From Planctomycetota bacterium (GTDB lineage Bacteria > Planctomycetota > Phycisphaerae > FEN-1346), in contig JAPLML010000706.1 in the NCBI GenBank assembly GCA_026387055.1, forward strand, positions 1 to 17,580: DNA of 17,580 nt, read 5' to 3'. The translations under genes were made by a program, and so were the position numbers. The stretch's first letter is position 1; each line of letters starts with the position of its first letter. A model generated the notes under the pieces. That model saw only the letters and a list, made by a program, of their open reading frames with translations. It was not told the DNA's origin and made no database searches. Below are positions 1-6,550 of the stretch, piece by piece.

Positions 1-658
1 CCACGTTCACGTGGGCGGCGCCGGGGAATGCCCACGCGTAGCCCGGGGCCCCCGCAAAGCCGAGGGCGACGTGGATTCCGCCGGCGCCGAAGCACGCGGC
101 GCGCTGCTTGGCGGTCAGGGGGACGCTCTTCGAGAGCGTCAGGACCAGGTGCTCGTCGCCCCAGCGGGGGCGGAGGCCCGTGGTCCGCGCGACGGTGCTG
201 TGGACGCCGTCGGCCCCGATGAGGAGGCGTCCGGCCACGCGCTTGCCGTCGGCCAGGACGGCCGCGGCCTGGCGCTCGCCTGCCTCGACCGCCACGACCT
301 TCTTGCCGAGGATCGCCTTGGCGCCCGCCTTCTGGGCCAGCCGCACGAGCGCGGCGTCGAGCTTTTCGCGCAGAACGATGTGGCCGAGGTGGGCCCGGCC
401 GGAGAACTGGGCCGACAGCGCCAGGTCCGGCGAGTGGAAGATCATCCGCTTGAACGGCGCGGCCTTGATTCGGCGGCGGACGGCGTCGAGGAACGGGAAC
501 TCGCGGACGGCCTTGTCGTTGACCCATCCGGCGCAGGGCTTGCGGCGGGGGAACTTCGCGGCATCGAGGAGGGCGACCGCGGCCCCCGCGTCCGCCAGGA
601 ACTTGGCGGCACAGGAGCCCGCGGGGCCGGCGCCGACGACGACGACGTCATAATCCAT
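1..658 (-). CDS. Geranylgeranyl reductase family FAD-dependent oxidoreductase (3' end outside window)
   Basis: The visible N-terminal 219 residues start MDYDVVVVGAGPAGS, a Rossmann FAD-binding motif (GxGxxG at residues 9-14). KPCAGWV follows at about residues 40-46, the cysteine-containing segment typical of the geranylgeranyl reductase family. GADGVHSTVAR near residue 165 is the second FAD-contacting motif, and GYAWAFP appears near the window edge. Family members reduce isoprenoid double bonds (menaquinone side chains, archaeal-type lipids, chlorophyll phytyl tails) or act as related flavin monooxygenases, so the exact substrate cannot be read here. The start ATG lies 22 bases after the stop of the MCE gene, so it is probably the last visible gene of the Mla-type operon. 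The gene runs off the left edge and its C-terminus is not seen. Family confidence is high; specific reaction is unknown. Confidence 0.85.
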   Translation of the reverse strand, partial: MDYDVVVVGAGPAGSCAAKFLADAGAAVALLDAAKFPRRKPCAGWVNDKAVREFPFLDAVRRRIKAAPFKRMIFHSPDLALSAQFSGRAHLGHIVLREKLDAALVRLAQKAGAKAILGKKVVAVEAGERQAAAVLADGKRVAGRLLIGADGVHSTVARTTGLRPRWGDEHLVLTLSKSVPLTAKQRAACFGAGGIHVALGFAGAPGYAWAFPGAAHVNV

Positions 659-680
659 GGCGGTCCTTGCAGGGCGAGAA

Positions 681-1973
681 TCACTTCTTGACTCGTTCAA
701 ACTCCTTCAGGAGCGCTTCCTCGGCCTTCTGGTAGTTCTCGAACGTCGTCTCGAGGCGCTTGAGCATTTCCTTGAGGTTCTGCGGGTCCACGGCCACGTC
801 CTTCTGCTTGGCGGCCAGCATGGTCTCGATCTTCTCGGCGGTGTTCTCCAGTTCGGTGGCGGCCGAGGAGAACGCGCGGGCCGTGTCGTACAGGTTCAGC
901 GACTCGACCTCCTCCTTGTCGGGGGTGGCGAACAGCCGCCAGGGCGACCGGCGGACCTCCTTGGCGAGGGCCCGCAGGTGATCGCTGGTGTCGCGGAAGT
1001 TCTGGAGCGTGGCGTCGAGGTTGCCCCTGTTGGTGGCCAGGAGGGCCTTGGCGTCGGCCGCGACCACGCGGAAATCCTCCACGGCCTTCTTGAGGTCGGC
1101 CGAGGTGGTCTTGACGTTCGCGCGGATCTCATCGGCGTCCTTGTCGGTCTTCTCCATGAAGGCGCGGGCGCGGGCGATGGTGGCGCGGATGTCTTCGCCG
1201 TTCTTGTCGGCGATCTCCTTGAGCTTCTCGGCGAACGCCTTGAGGTCCGCGAGGATTTCGGCGGCGCCCTCGTCGGCCTTCTCGGTCACGCCCTTGGCGT
1301 TGGCGATCGCGGTCTTGAGGTTCTCGCGGTTGTCGTCGAGGATGGCGTTGATGCGTCCCACCGTGTCCTTGGCATTGCCGGAGACCTCGGCCAGGTTCTC
1401 GCTCGTGGTCTTGAGGTTGCCGAGGATCTTCGGCCAGTCTTCCCTGGTCGTGGCGGCGATGTCGCTGATGTTCGCGAGGATGGAGGAAAGGTCCTGCTGC
1501 TCCTTGGGGCCGAGGCCCATCTCTTCGGCGGCGCCCGCGAACGGCGACGCCTGGAACCCGGCAAGCGCGCCGGTCGCCTGGGTCCCGTACCCGACGTCCT
1601 CGATGTTGAGCATCGCCGACTGGCCCACGAGCGCCTGCGAAATCACGATGCGGGCGTTCTGGCAGATGCGATAGGCCTTCGGGATGATCGCCTCAATCTC
1701 GACCTTGTACAGCGTCTCGTGCTTGTCGCCGGGCTTGCCGGGGACCTCGACGAGGCCGATCTGGTCGACGCGCCCCACCGGGTGGCCCGCCAGGAGGACG
1801 CTGCTGCCGACCTTGATGTTCGGCGCCGCCGCGAAGTGGATCTTCAGCGGCTGCATCGGCTGCCGCCGCAGGCTCCACGCGCCCACCAGGACGAGGATCG
1901 CCACGGCCGCCGCGAGCGCCACGAGCAGGAACGCCCCCGCGATGACGCGGTTACGTGCAGGATGGAGAGGCAT
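681..1973 (-). CDS. mlaD: MlaD-like MCE domain protein, periplasmic lipid-binding component
   Basis: This 430-residue protein has one N-terminal membrane helix (about residues 11-32), which anchors it in the inner membrane. An MCE domain follows at about residues 40-125 (KVGSSVLLAGHPVGRVDQIG and a later beta-rich part). Residues 140-430 form a long Lys/Glu/Ala-rich helical region, probably coiled coil, with an RRSPWRLF segment that recurs in MCE proteins. MCE proteins form rings or tubes that carry phospholipids across the periplasm and work with MlaF/MlaE. E. coli MlaD is much shorter; the long helical tail is more like the needle-type or mycobacterial MCE proteins, so this one may bridge more of the periplasm. 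An AGGAG ribosome site overlaps the stop codon of the upstream mlaF, which suggests translational coupling. Confidence 0.93.
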   Translation of the reverse strand: MPLHPARNRVIAGAFLLVALAAAVAILVLVGAWSLRRQPMQPLKIHFAAAPNIKVGSSVLLAGHPVGRVDQIGLVEVPGKPGDKHETLYKVEIEAIIPKAYRICQNARIVISQALVGQSAMLNIEDVGYGTQATGALAGFQASPFAGAAEEMGLGPKEQQDLSSILANISDIAATTREDWPKILGNLKTTSENLAEVSGNAKDTVGRINAILDDNRENLKTAIANAKGVTEKADEGAAEILADLKAFAEKLKEIADKNGEDIRATIARARAFMEKTDKDADEIRANVKTTSADLKKAVEDFRVVAADAKALLATNRGNLDATLQNFRDTSDHLRALAKEVRRSPWRLFATPDKEEVESLNLYDTARAFSSAATELENTAEKIETMLAAKQKDVAVDPQNLKEMLKRLETTFENYQKAEEALLKEFERVKK

Positions 1974-1982
1974 GGGAAACTC

Positions 1983-2822
1983 CTAAGGGCGGTTCCCGGT
2001 TGCCGGTTCCCGCTTTTCATGTAGTCCGAGCAAGTCGGCGAGGTAATCGGTCTTCGAGACGCGCAGCGGGATCGGCCCGTCGGCCAGGCCCTCGACGAAC
2101 TGCCGGACCCGCGGGTCGGCGGGCTGGCGGAAGTCCGCGGGCGGGCCGATGGCGATGAACTCGCCGTTGTAGAGCATCGCCAGGCGGTCGGCGATCCGCA
2201 GGGCGCTCTTCATGTCGTGCGTGACCACCAGGCTCGTCACGCCCAGCTTCGTCCTCAGGTCGATGACGAGTTGGTCGCAGACGCTGGTGGCGATGGGGTC
2301 CAGGCCGGCCGTCGGCTCGTCGTAGAAGAGGATCTCCGGGTCGCGCGCGACGGCGCGGGCCAGGCCGACGCGCTTCCGCATGCCGCCGGAGACCTGCGAC
2401 GGCATCAGGTTCTCGAAGTCGCGCAGGCCCACCAGCTCCAGCTTCATCTTGACGACCATCTGGATGATCTTGTCGTCCAGGTCGGTGTGTTCCCGCAAGG
2501 GCAGGGCGACGTTCTCGCCCACCGTCATCGACGAGTACAAGGCCCCCGACTGGAACAGGATGCCGAAGCGCTGACGGATCTTGTCGAGGCGGCGCGGGGA
2601 GGCGTGGCAGACGTCTTCGCCCCACAGGTAGACGTGCCCGGCGTCGGGGGCGTGCTCGCCGATGATCGTCCGCAGAAGCGTGGACTTGCCGCTGCCCGAT
2701 CCGCCGATGATGACGACGGTCTCGCCCGGCGCCACCACCAGGTCGATGTTCTTCAGGACCTGGCGTCCGCCGAAGAACTTCTGGACGCCGCGGATCTCGA
2801 GAATAGGTTCAACCGTTGGCAT
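1983..2822 (-). CDS. mlaF: MlaF-like ABC transporter ATP-binding protein
   Basis: This 279-residue ABC ATPase has all core motifs: Walker A GGSGSGKST (residues 40-48), Q-loop Gln91, signature VSGGMRKR (144-151), Walker B ILFYDEP with Asp168-Glu169, and the H-loop His202. The signature with GGM rather than GGQ is typical of the MlaF/Mkl group that energises MCE lipid transport. It should sit on the cytoplasmic face bound to the MlaE permease. The start ATG is preceded by an AAGG-type ribosome site about 5 bases away. It lies between the mlaE gene (110-base gap) and mlaD (9-base gap). The C-terminal 40 residues extend beyond the nucleotide-binding domain, a place where E. coli MlaF uses a tail to contact MlaB. 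Confidence 0.95.
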   Translation of the reverse strand: MPTVEPILEIRGVQKFFGGRQVLKNIDLVVAPGETVVIIGGSGSGKSTLLRTIIGEHAPDAGHVYLWGEDVCHASPRRLDKIRQRFGILFQSGALYSSMTVGENVALPLREHTDLDDKIIQMVVKMKLELVGLRDFENLMPSQVSGGMRKRVGLARAVARDPEILFYDEPTAGLDPIATSVCDQLVIDLRTKLGVTSLVVTHDMKSALRIADRLAMLYNGEFIAIGPPADFRQPADPRVRQFVEGLADGPIPLRVSKTDYLADLLGLHEKREPATGNRP

Positions 2823-2932
2823 GCCGCCTTGTCGTTCCTTGCGCTCCCGCCGTCAGCGCAACAGCCGCGGTCGCTCGCCACGGCGAGTCTTCGACCTCCG
2901 GCTCCCCGCCAAACGATGGATGCCGTTGTCGA

Positions 2933-3742
2933 TTACCAGAAGAAGTAGAAGAAGGTGGTGAACGCGCAGTCGGCGGCGATGATCAGGAAGATCGCCAGGA
3001 CGACGCTCCGCGTGGTCGCCCGGCCGACGCCTTCCGCCCCGCCCGTCACGCTCAGGCCCTCGTAGCACGACACCAGGACGATGATGAAGGCAAAGACGGC
3101 GCTCTTGATGAGCCCGGTCAGGAAGTCCTTCAGGGCCAGGCTTTCAATGGTGGTATGATAATACTGCCATGAATCGCCCTGGAGGACCCAACGGTCGATC
3201 AGCCCGCCGCCCACGGCGCCGACGATGTCGGCCAGCACCGTCAGGGCCACGGTCGTCAGGAGGCAGGCGATGATGCGCGGCACGACGAGGAACCGGACGG
3301 GGTGAATGGCGCTGGTGCGGAGGGCCGCAATCTCCTCGCCCACCACCATCGTGCCCAGCTCGGCCGCAATGGCCGCCCCGGCGAAGCCCGTCAGCACCAC
3401 GGCCGAGATCAGCGGGCCCAGCTCGCGGAAGACCGCGATTGAGACCACCGTCGCCACCTTGTCCAGTTGGCCGTAGTCGGCCAGCACGGGGGCGAGCTGA
3501 AGCGCCAGGATCATGCCGACGAAGATCTGCACCAGCGCGATGATCGGCACGGCCCGCACGCCCAGCCGCACCATCTGGAACAACGTCTCGTCGATCTTGA
3601 TCCGGGGGCGGATCACCAGGCCCAGGGCGGTATGCTTGAGGGCGTCGAGCGTCAGGTAGCCGAGCCCCCCGAGGTAGGCCAGGAATCCCTCCCCCTGACC
3701 GCCGACGCGCTCCAGGAGCCGCACGAGCCCGGTGGTGCTCAC
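2933..3742 (-). CDS. mlaE: MlaE-like ABC transporter permease
   Basis: The 269-residue protein has about five or six hydrophobic segments and clear MlaE family signatures: an RELGPLISAVVLTGFAGAA stretch near residues 108-126, followed by AELGTMVVGEEIAALR, the conserved region that couples to the ATPase. It is the inner-membrane permease of an MCE (phospholipid) transporter. Its ATG overlaps the stop codon of the upstream STAS gene by four bases (ATGA at 3739-3742), so translation is probably coupled. The N-terminal 50 residues form the amphipathic interfacial segment seen in this family. Length is ordinary for MlaE. A 110-base spacer separates it from mlaF, with a small CTCGC/GCGAG hairpin at 2874-2887 but no clear promoter. 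Confidence 0.95.
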   Translation of the reverse strand: MSTTGLVRLLERVGGQGEGFLAYLGGLGYLTLDALKHTALGLVIRPRIKIDETLFQMVRLGVRAVPIIALVQIFVGMILALQLAPVLADYGQLDKVATVVSIAVFRELGPLISAVVLTGFAGAAIAAELGTMVVGEEIAALRTSAIHPVRFLVVPRIIACLLTTVALTVLADIVGAVGGGLIDRWVLQGDSWQYYHTTIESLALKDFLTGLIKSAVFAFIIVLVSCYEGLSVTGGAEGVGRATTRSVVLAIFLIIAADCAFTTFFYFFW

Positions 3743-4101
3743 GACGCCAGGGCCTCCCCTACGCTGCCGACCATCACAAAGAGGCGGTCGAGACGCACGA
3801 TCTCGAACGTGCCGCGCACCCGCGGCGTCACGCCGGCCAGCACCAGTCTCCCCTTGTACCCCTGGACGGTCTGGAGGGCCTCGACGATCGTCGCCACGCC
3901 GCTGGAGTCGATGTAGACCGTGCCGCTCAGGTCGAGGACCAGGAGCGGCGGCCGTGCCTCCGCCGCCCGGCGAAGCGTGGTGCGCAGGGCGGCGGACGAG
4001 AACACGGTCACCTCGCCCCGCGTCGTCACGATCGTGGCGCCCTTCTCCTGGCGCACCTCGATGGCCAGGGGTGAGTCATCCGTGCCGAACAGAGAAGCCA
4101 T
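3739..4101 (-). CDS. STAS domain protein, MlaB-like
   Basis: A 120-residue single-domain STAS protein. The hallmark loop VYIDSSGVATI is at residues 62-72, with Ser66 in the position that is phosphorylated in SpoIIAA-type anti-sigma-factor antagonists. The rest alternates beta strands and helices as expected (LAIEVRQEKGATIVTTRGEV at the N-terminus). STAS proteins occur both as partner-switch regulators and as the MlaB subunit that binds MlaF. The position directly before and overlapping mlaE strongly favours an MlaB role here, although retention of the DSSG serine means phosphorylation control cannot be excluded. No strong ribosome site is visible before the ATG. No anti-sigma kinase gene is present in the window. 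Confidence 0.88.
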   Translation of the reverse strand: MASLFGTDDSPLAIEVRQEKGATIVTTRGEVTVFSSAALRTTLRRAAEARPPLLVLDLSGTVYIDSSGVATIVEALQTVQGYKGRLVLAGVTPRVRGTFEIVRLDRLFVMVGSVGEALAS

Positions 4102-4125
4102 AGCAGAAGCCCTGCGCTTTCCGCG

Positions 4126-4488
4126 CTATTTCGAACTCTCGTCCTTGGACTCTGAACCGTCCTTGTCCCGGAGCGCCCGGAGGCGGGCGATCATCGCGCT
4201 GCGCCTGCCGAGCGCGGGGTAGCAGTGGTCGAGGCTGTCGCCGGCCAGGCGGTGGATGCCCGTGGCGGCCAGGAACCGCACCCCTTCGTCGTCGGACTCC
4301 AGCAGCGGCACCAGCGTGCCCGCCATTTGCGGGTCGCGGGACCGGATGACCTCGGCGATGGCGGCCGTCTGGACCCGCGGGTTGTCGGTGTAGAGCCGCC
4401 GGTAGAGGTCCTCCCGCTTGGTGGCGCATCCGGCCGCCAGCGCCGCCAGGACGAGCGCAAAAAGTCCCATCCGCCGCATCACAGGCAT
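4126..4488 (-). CDS. Small HEAT-repeat lipoprotein
   Basis: A 120-residue protein with a signal sequence ending in a lipobox (ALAAGC, Cys21), so it should be lipidated and membrane attached. The mature part reads as one or two HEAT-like helical repeats (NPRVQTAAIAEVIRSRDPQM, then DDEGVRFLAATGIHRLAG). The C-terminus is charged and Ser/Lys rich. It is the first gene of the minus-strand Mla-type operon, 24 bases before the STAS gene, so a scaffold or partner role at the membrane is a reasonable inference. No specific function is recognised. The start is uncertain: the first ATG is only three bases after GAGGG, while an in-frame ATG nine bases later has better spacing. Confidence 0.75.
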   Translation of the reverse strand: MPVMRRMGLFALVLAALAAGCATKREDLYRRLYTDNPRVQTAAIAEVIRSRDPQMAGTLVPLLESDDEGVRFLAATGIHRLAGDSLDHCYPALGRRSAMIARLRALRDKDGSESKDESSK

Positions 4489-4489
4489 T

Positions 4490-4505
4490 TTCCCTCTACA
4501 GGGAA
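4490..4505 (-). promoter_or_regulatory. Perfect leader hairpin sequestering the ribosome site
   Basis: On the minus strand TTCCCT-GTAG-AGGGAA forms a perfect 6-bp stem with a 4-base loop. Its 3' arm contains the only purine-rich ribosome site (GAGGG) of the lipoprotein gene and ends next to the start codon. The stem could limit translation of the first operon gene. It is a short stem, so chance is possible. Confidence 0.35.
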
Positions 4506-4540
4506 CAGTTGCCGAAACCCACAGCGCCGCGCAACAAATG

Positions 4541-4569
4541 ATTATATCCCGCCCCCGTGGGCGTGCCAG
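4541..4569 (-). promoter_or_regulatory. Sigma-70-type promoter for the Mla-type operon
   Basis: Reading the minus strand, CTGGCA (4569-4564) and a perfect TATAAT (4546-4541) are separated by exactly 17 bases. The hexamers match consensus at 4/6 and 6/6 positions. Transcription would begin near 4534, giving a leader of about 45 bases before the lipoprotein start. It is the only convincing promoter upstream of the six-gene minus-strand block. Confidence 0.6.
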
Positions 4570-4606
4570 TGGAATTTGCAGGACCCTGGTAAGCCTTCAG
4601 TCTCGG

Positions 4607-4696
4607 GGGTGGCATGGCCACGCGCCTTTGCGTGACCGTGCTTGCTCCCCCACATGACCATGCACGGCCACGCAACGGCGCGTGACCGTGCCACCC
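4607..4696. repeat. Composite palindromic element made of two hairpins
   Basis: The outer ends GGGTGGCATGGCCACGCG (4607-4624) and CGCGTGACCGTGCCACCC (4679-4696) are reverse complements except at two positions. Inside, 4612-4623 pairs with 4630-4641, and 4662-4673 pairs with 4680-4691. The element is therefore two adjacent 12-bp hairpins with nearly the same arms, and can also fold as one long cruciform. The mismatches are C/T or G/A differences that become G-U pairs in RNA. It sits between divergent genes, the Mla-type operon and the DUF502 gene. It looks like an intergenic repeat family or a mobile palindromic unit; a regulatory role is possible. Confidence 0.7.
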
Positions 4697-4751
4697 TCGC
4701 CACGAACATGAGGTGCGCCCTATCCGCGCTTCATTAAGACGGCGCGGACCG

Positions 4752-4780
4752 TTGCCAGGCGCCAGGGCCTGTGGTAGAGT
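4752..4780 (+). promoter_or_regulatory. Candidate sigma-70-type promoter for the DUF502 gene
   Basis: TTGCCA (4752-4757) and TAGAGT (4775-4780) are spaced by 17 bases, matching consensus at 5/6 and 4/6 positions. The predicted start near 4787 leaves a leader of about 26 bases before the ATG at 4813. Confidence 0.45.
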
Positions 4781-4812
4781 GGTCGAGAGGGTCTTCCGGG
4801 GCGGAGGGCGGC

Positions 4813-5544
4813 ATGGGATTGATGCACGGCGTCAAGCGGTCGTTCTGGCGTGGGCTGGCGATTCTCCTGCCCGCCTTGCTCACGGTGATCGTCCTCTCGT
4901 TCGGTCTTTCGCTCCTCAACGATTACGCGGGCAAGCACGTCAACGCGGCCATCGTCGAGGTCGCCGCGCTGGTGACGGGCGTGCCCGCCGACGAGGTCCG
5001 GACTTGGTACGCCGACCACTGGCTGGGCTGGGTCGGCACCGTGGCCGCGGTGATCGGGCTGTGCGTGGTGGCGTACTTTGTCGGCACGTTCATCGGCGCT
5101 CGTCTCTTCCGGCTGCTCGAAGGCGCGGTCATGCACGTGCCGCTCGTCAAGAAGATCTACCCGTCGGCGAAGCAGGTCTCCGAGTTTTTCTTTGCGGAGC
5201 GCAAGGTCGACTTCCGCCGGGTCGTGGCCATCGAGTTCCCGCGCCAAGGGACGTGGATGATCGGCTTCGTGACCGGCCAGGGCCTGAAGAGCCTTTCGGA
5301 GAAGCACGGGCAGGAGCTCATCTCGATCTTCATTCCGTTCACCCCCGCCCCCGTGACGGGGTACGTGGTCATGGTGGCGAAGGAGGAAGTGGTCGACCTG
5401 CCGATGTCGGTCGATGAGGCGATCCAGTTCCTCATCTCGGCCGGTGTCATCGTGCCGCCGGCCCAGCGGGCGGCCGCGCCCGGCCCCGTGCCGCCGGACA
5501 GCAGGCCGCTGGCCGCCACGGGAACGTCAACGACAAAGCCTTAA
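4813..5544 (+). CDS. DUF502 family membrane protein
   Basis: A 243-residue protein with a first membrane helix at about residues 14-35 (LAILLPALLTVIVLSFGLSL, the conserved opening of DUF502) and a second at about 78-98. PLVKKIYPSAKQVSEFF follows, then a soluble domain of alternating strands (VVAIEFPRQGTWMIGFVTG, IFIPFTPAPVTGYVVMV). These are all family hallmarks. The function of DUF502 proteins is not established; they are widespread inner-membrane proteins. I chose the ATG at 4813 because GGAGGG lies five bases upstream and the family starts just before the first helix; an in-frame GTG start 42 bases upstream is less likely. The final 30 residues are Pro/Ala rich. The TAA stop lies inside the left arm of a large inverted repeat. 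Confidence 0.88.
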   Translation: MGLMHGVKRSFWRGLAILLPALLTVIVLSFGLSLLNDYAGKHVNAAIVEVAALVTGVPADEVRTWYADHWLGWVGTVAAVIGLCVVAYFVGTFIGARLFRLLEGAVMHVPLVKKIYPSAKQVSEFFFAERKVDFRRVVAIEFPRQGTWMIGFVTGQGLKSLSEKHGQELISIFIPFTPAPVTGYVVMVAKEEVVDLPMSVDEAIQFLISAGVIVPPAQRAAAPGPVPPDSRPLAATGTSTTKP

Positions 5545-5642
5545 CCGCAAAGGACGCAAAGAACGCAAAGAAGAAAGACAAGAGTGTTTTTGATAAAAAG
5601 AAGTGAGTTTCCTTCTTTGCGCTCTTGGCGTCCTTGGCGGTT
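5543..5642. repeat. Long inverted repeat (31-base arms), possible terminator
   Basis: Arms 5543-5573 and 5612-5642 are reverse complements at 28 of 31 positions, with a 38-base A/T-richer loop. The left arm is built from a repeated short unit (CGCAAAG, GACGCAAAG, AACGCAAAG). The left arm overlaps the last two bases of the DUF502 stop codon. As RNA it would form a very stable hairpin and could end or stabilise the upstream transcript. The A/G-rich and T/C-rich arms are unlike the surrounding GC-rich DNA, so it may be an inserted repeat element. Confidence 0.75.
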
Positions 5643-5697
5643 CAACCGGTTAGTGGCTTTGGGATAACGGACTGATTGATCACGAGGAGATATCCCC

Positions 5698-6360
5698 ATG
5701 TACGTCGGCCGCATCGTCGCCGTCGGTCGCACCCCGGAAGGCAGGAACGCCGTCATGTACCGCGTCTCGTCGCGGTCGTTTCCAAACCGGCGGACCGTCC
5801 GCACCTCGCGCGGGCTGGCCGTCGTGCCGATCGAGGGGCACGAGAAGGACATCTTCAAGAACCCCTACATCGCGTACAACGCCGTGCGGCTCGCGGGGGG
5901 CCCGTCGGCAGGCTCAGGGCAGGTGGCCGTGGCGACGAACGGGTCGCAGACCGATCCGATCACCGAGAAGATCGCTTCGGGCATGAGCATCCGCGACGCC
6001 CTGGTCCAGTCGCTCATCGTCCTGGACTACGAGAAGGACGACTTCAACACGCCGCGGATTGCGGTGGCCGTGGCCCGGGGCGCCGCCGAAGGGTGGGCGG
6101 GGATCGTCCGGCACGACGGTCTGCACGTCCGCAGTTTCCGCCTAGTGCCCGGCAAGGTGTTCTACTTCGCCACCTACGAGGTGAGCGATCCGCGAGAGGA
6201 ATACGCCAGCGACTTCCGCGCCGCCTCGGCCGATGATGCCGCCCGGTGGATCGTCAGCGGCGGACGCTTCGCCGAATTGGAGAAGCCCGTCTGTTCCGCC
6301 GCCGCCCTCGAGACCGCCGACGGCTTCGACCTGGCGGGCTTCACTGTCGAGGCGAAGTAG
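5698..6360 (+). CDS. purO: IMP cyclohydrolase, archaeal PurO type
   Basis: The 220-residue protein begins MYVGRIVAVGRTPEGRNAV and continues with YRVSSRSFPNR, EGHEKDIFKNPYIAYN, NGSQTDPITEKIASGM and DYEKDDFNTPRIA, the string of conserved segments I know from archaeal PurO (PF07826 family). PurO closes the ring of FAICAR to give IMP in the last step of de novo purine synthesis; most bacteria use PurH instead. Length is near the archaeal norm (about 200) with a small insert at residues 67-75 (GGPSAGSGQ) and a C-terminal extension. GAGGAG lies seven bases before the ATG. No other purine gene is nearby, so it appears to be a single-gene unit, flanked by two inverted repeats. Transfer from archaea or an old bacterial lineage of PurO are both possible. 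Confidence 0.88.
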   Translation: MYVGRIVAVGRTPEGRNAVMYRVSSRSFPNRRTVRTSRGLAVVPIEGHEKDIFKNPYIAYNAVRLAGGPSAGSGQVAVATNGSQTDPITEKIASGMSIRDALVQSLIVLDYEKDDFNTPRIAVAVARGAAEGWAGIVRHDGLHVRSFRLVPGKVFYFATYEVSDPREEYASDFRAASADDAARWIVSGGRFAELEKPVCSAAALETADGFDLAGFTVEAK

Positions 6361-6429
6361 CGCCGCCGTACGAGCCGGCGCCCGACACGCTTTTCGAGCC
6401 CGACGCGGGAGCGGCGGGAGACTTCGTAC

Positions 6430-6467
6430 GTTCTGTGGCCACGGGTCAAAATCCGTGGCTACAGAAC
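6430..6467. repeat. Inverted repeat with 15-base arms
   Basis: GTTCTGTGGCCACGG (6430-6444) and CCGTGGCTACAGAAC (6453-6467) pair at 14 of 15 positions around an 8-base loop, with a G-U pair at the odd position in RNA. There is no T tract after it, so it is not a classical terminator. It lies in the 190-base gap between purO and the methyltransferase gene and looks like a dispersed palindromic repeat. Confidence 0.65.
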
Positions 6468-6550
6468 AGCTGCCCCTCACGGGGCGGACGGCTAGGGCCT
6501 CGGCCCGAGCCAAGAGGGGAAGAGCGCCCTTTTCCCTCCGGCGACGCGCC

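Noticed and set aside
11..691. Open plus-strand frame opposite the geranylgeranyl reductase gene.
   Set aside because: The minus strand gives clear FAD motifs; the plus frame is its antisense shadow.
5634..5668. Possible purO promoter made of TTGGCG or TTCAAC with GATAAC.
   Set aside because: Spacings of 23 or 16 bases with poor hexamer matches; too weak to call.
6233..6550. N-terminal extension of the methyltransferase frame back into purO.
   Set aside because: It would overlap the 3' end of purO, translate the inverted repeat and give an Arg-rich string absent from the family.
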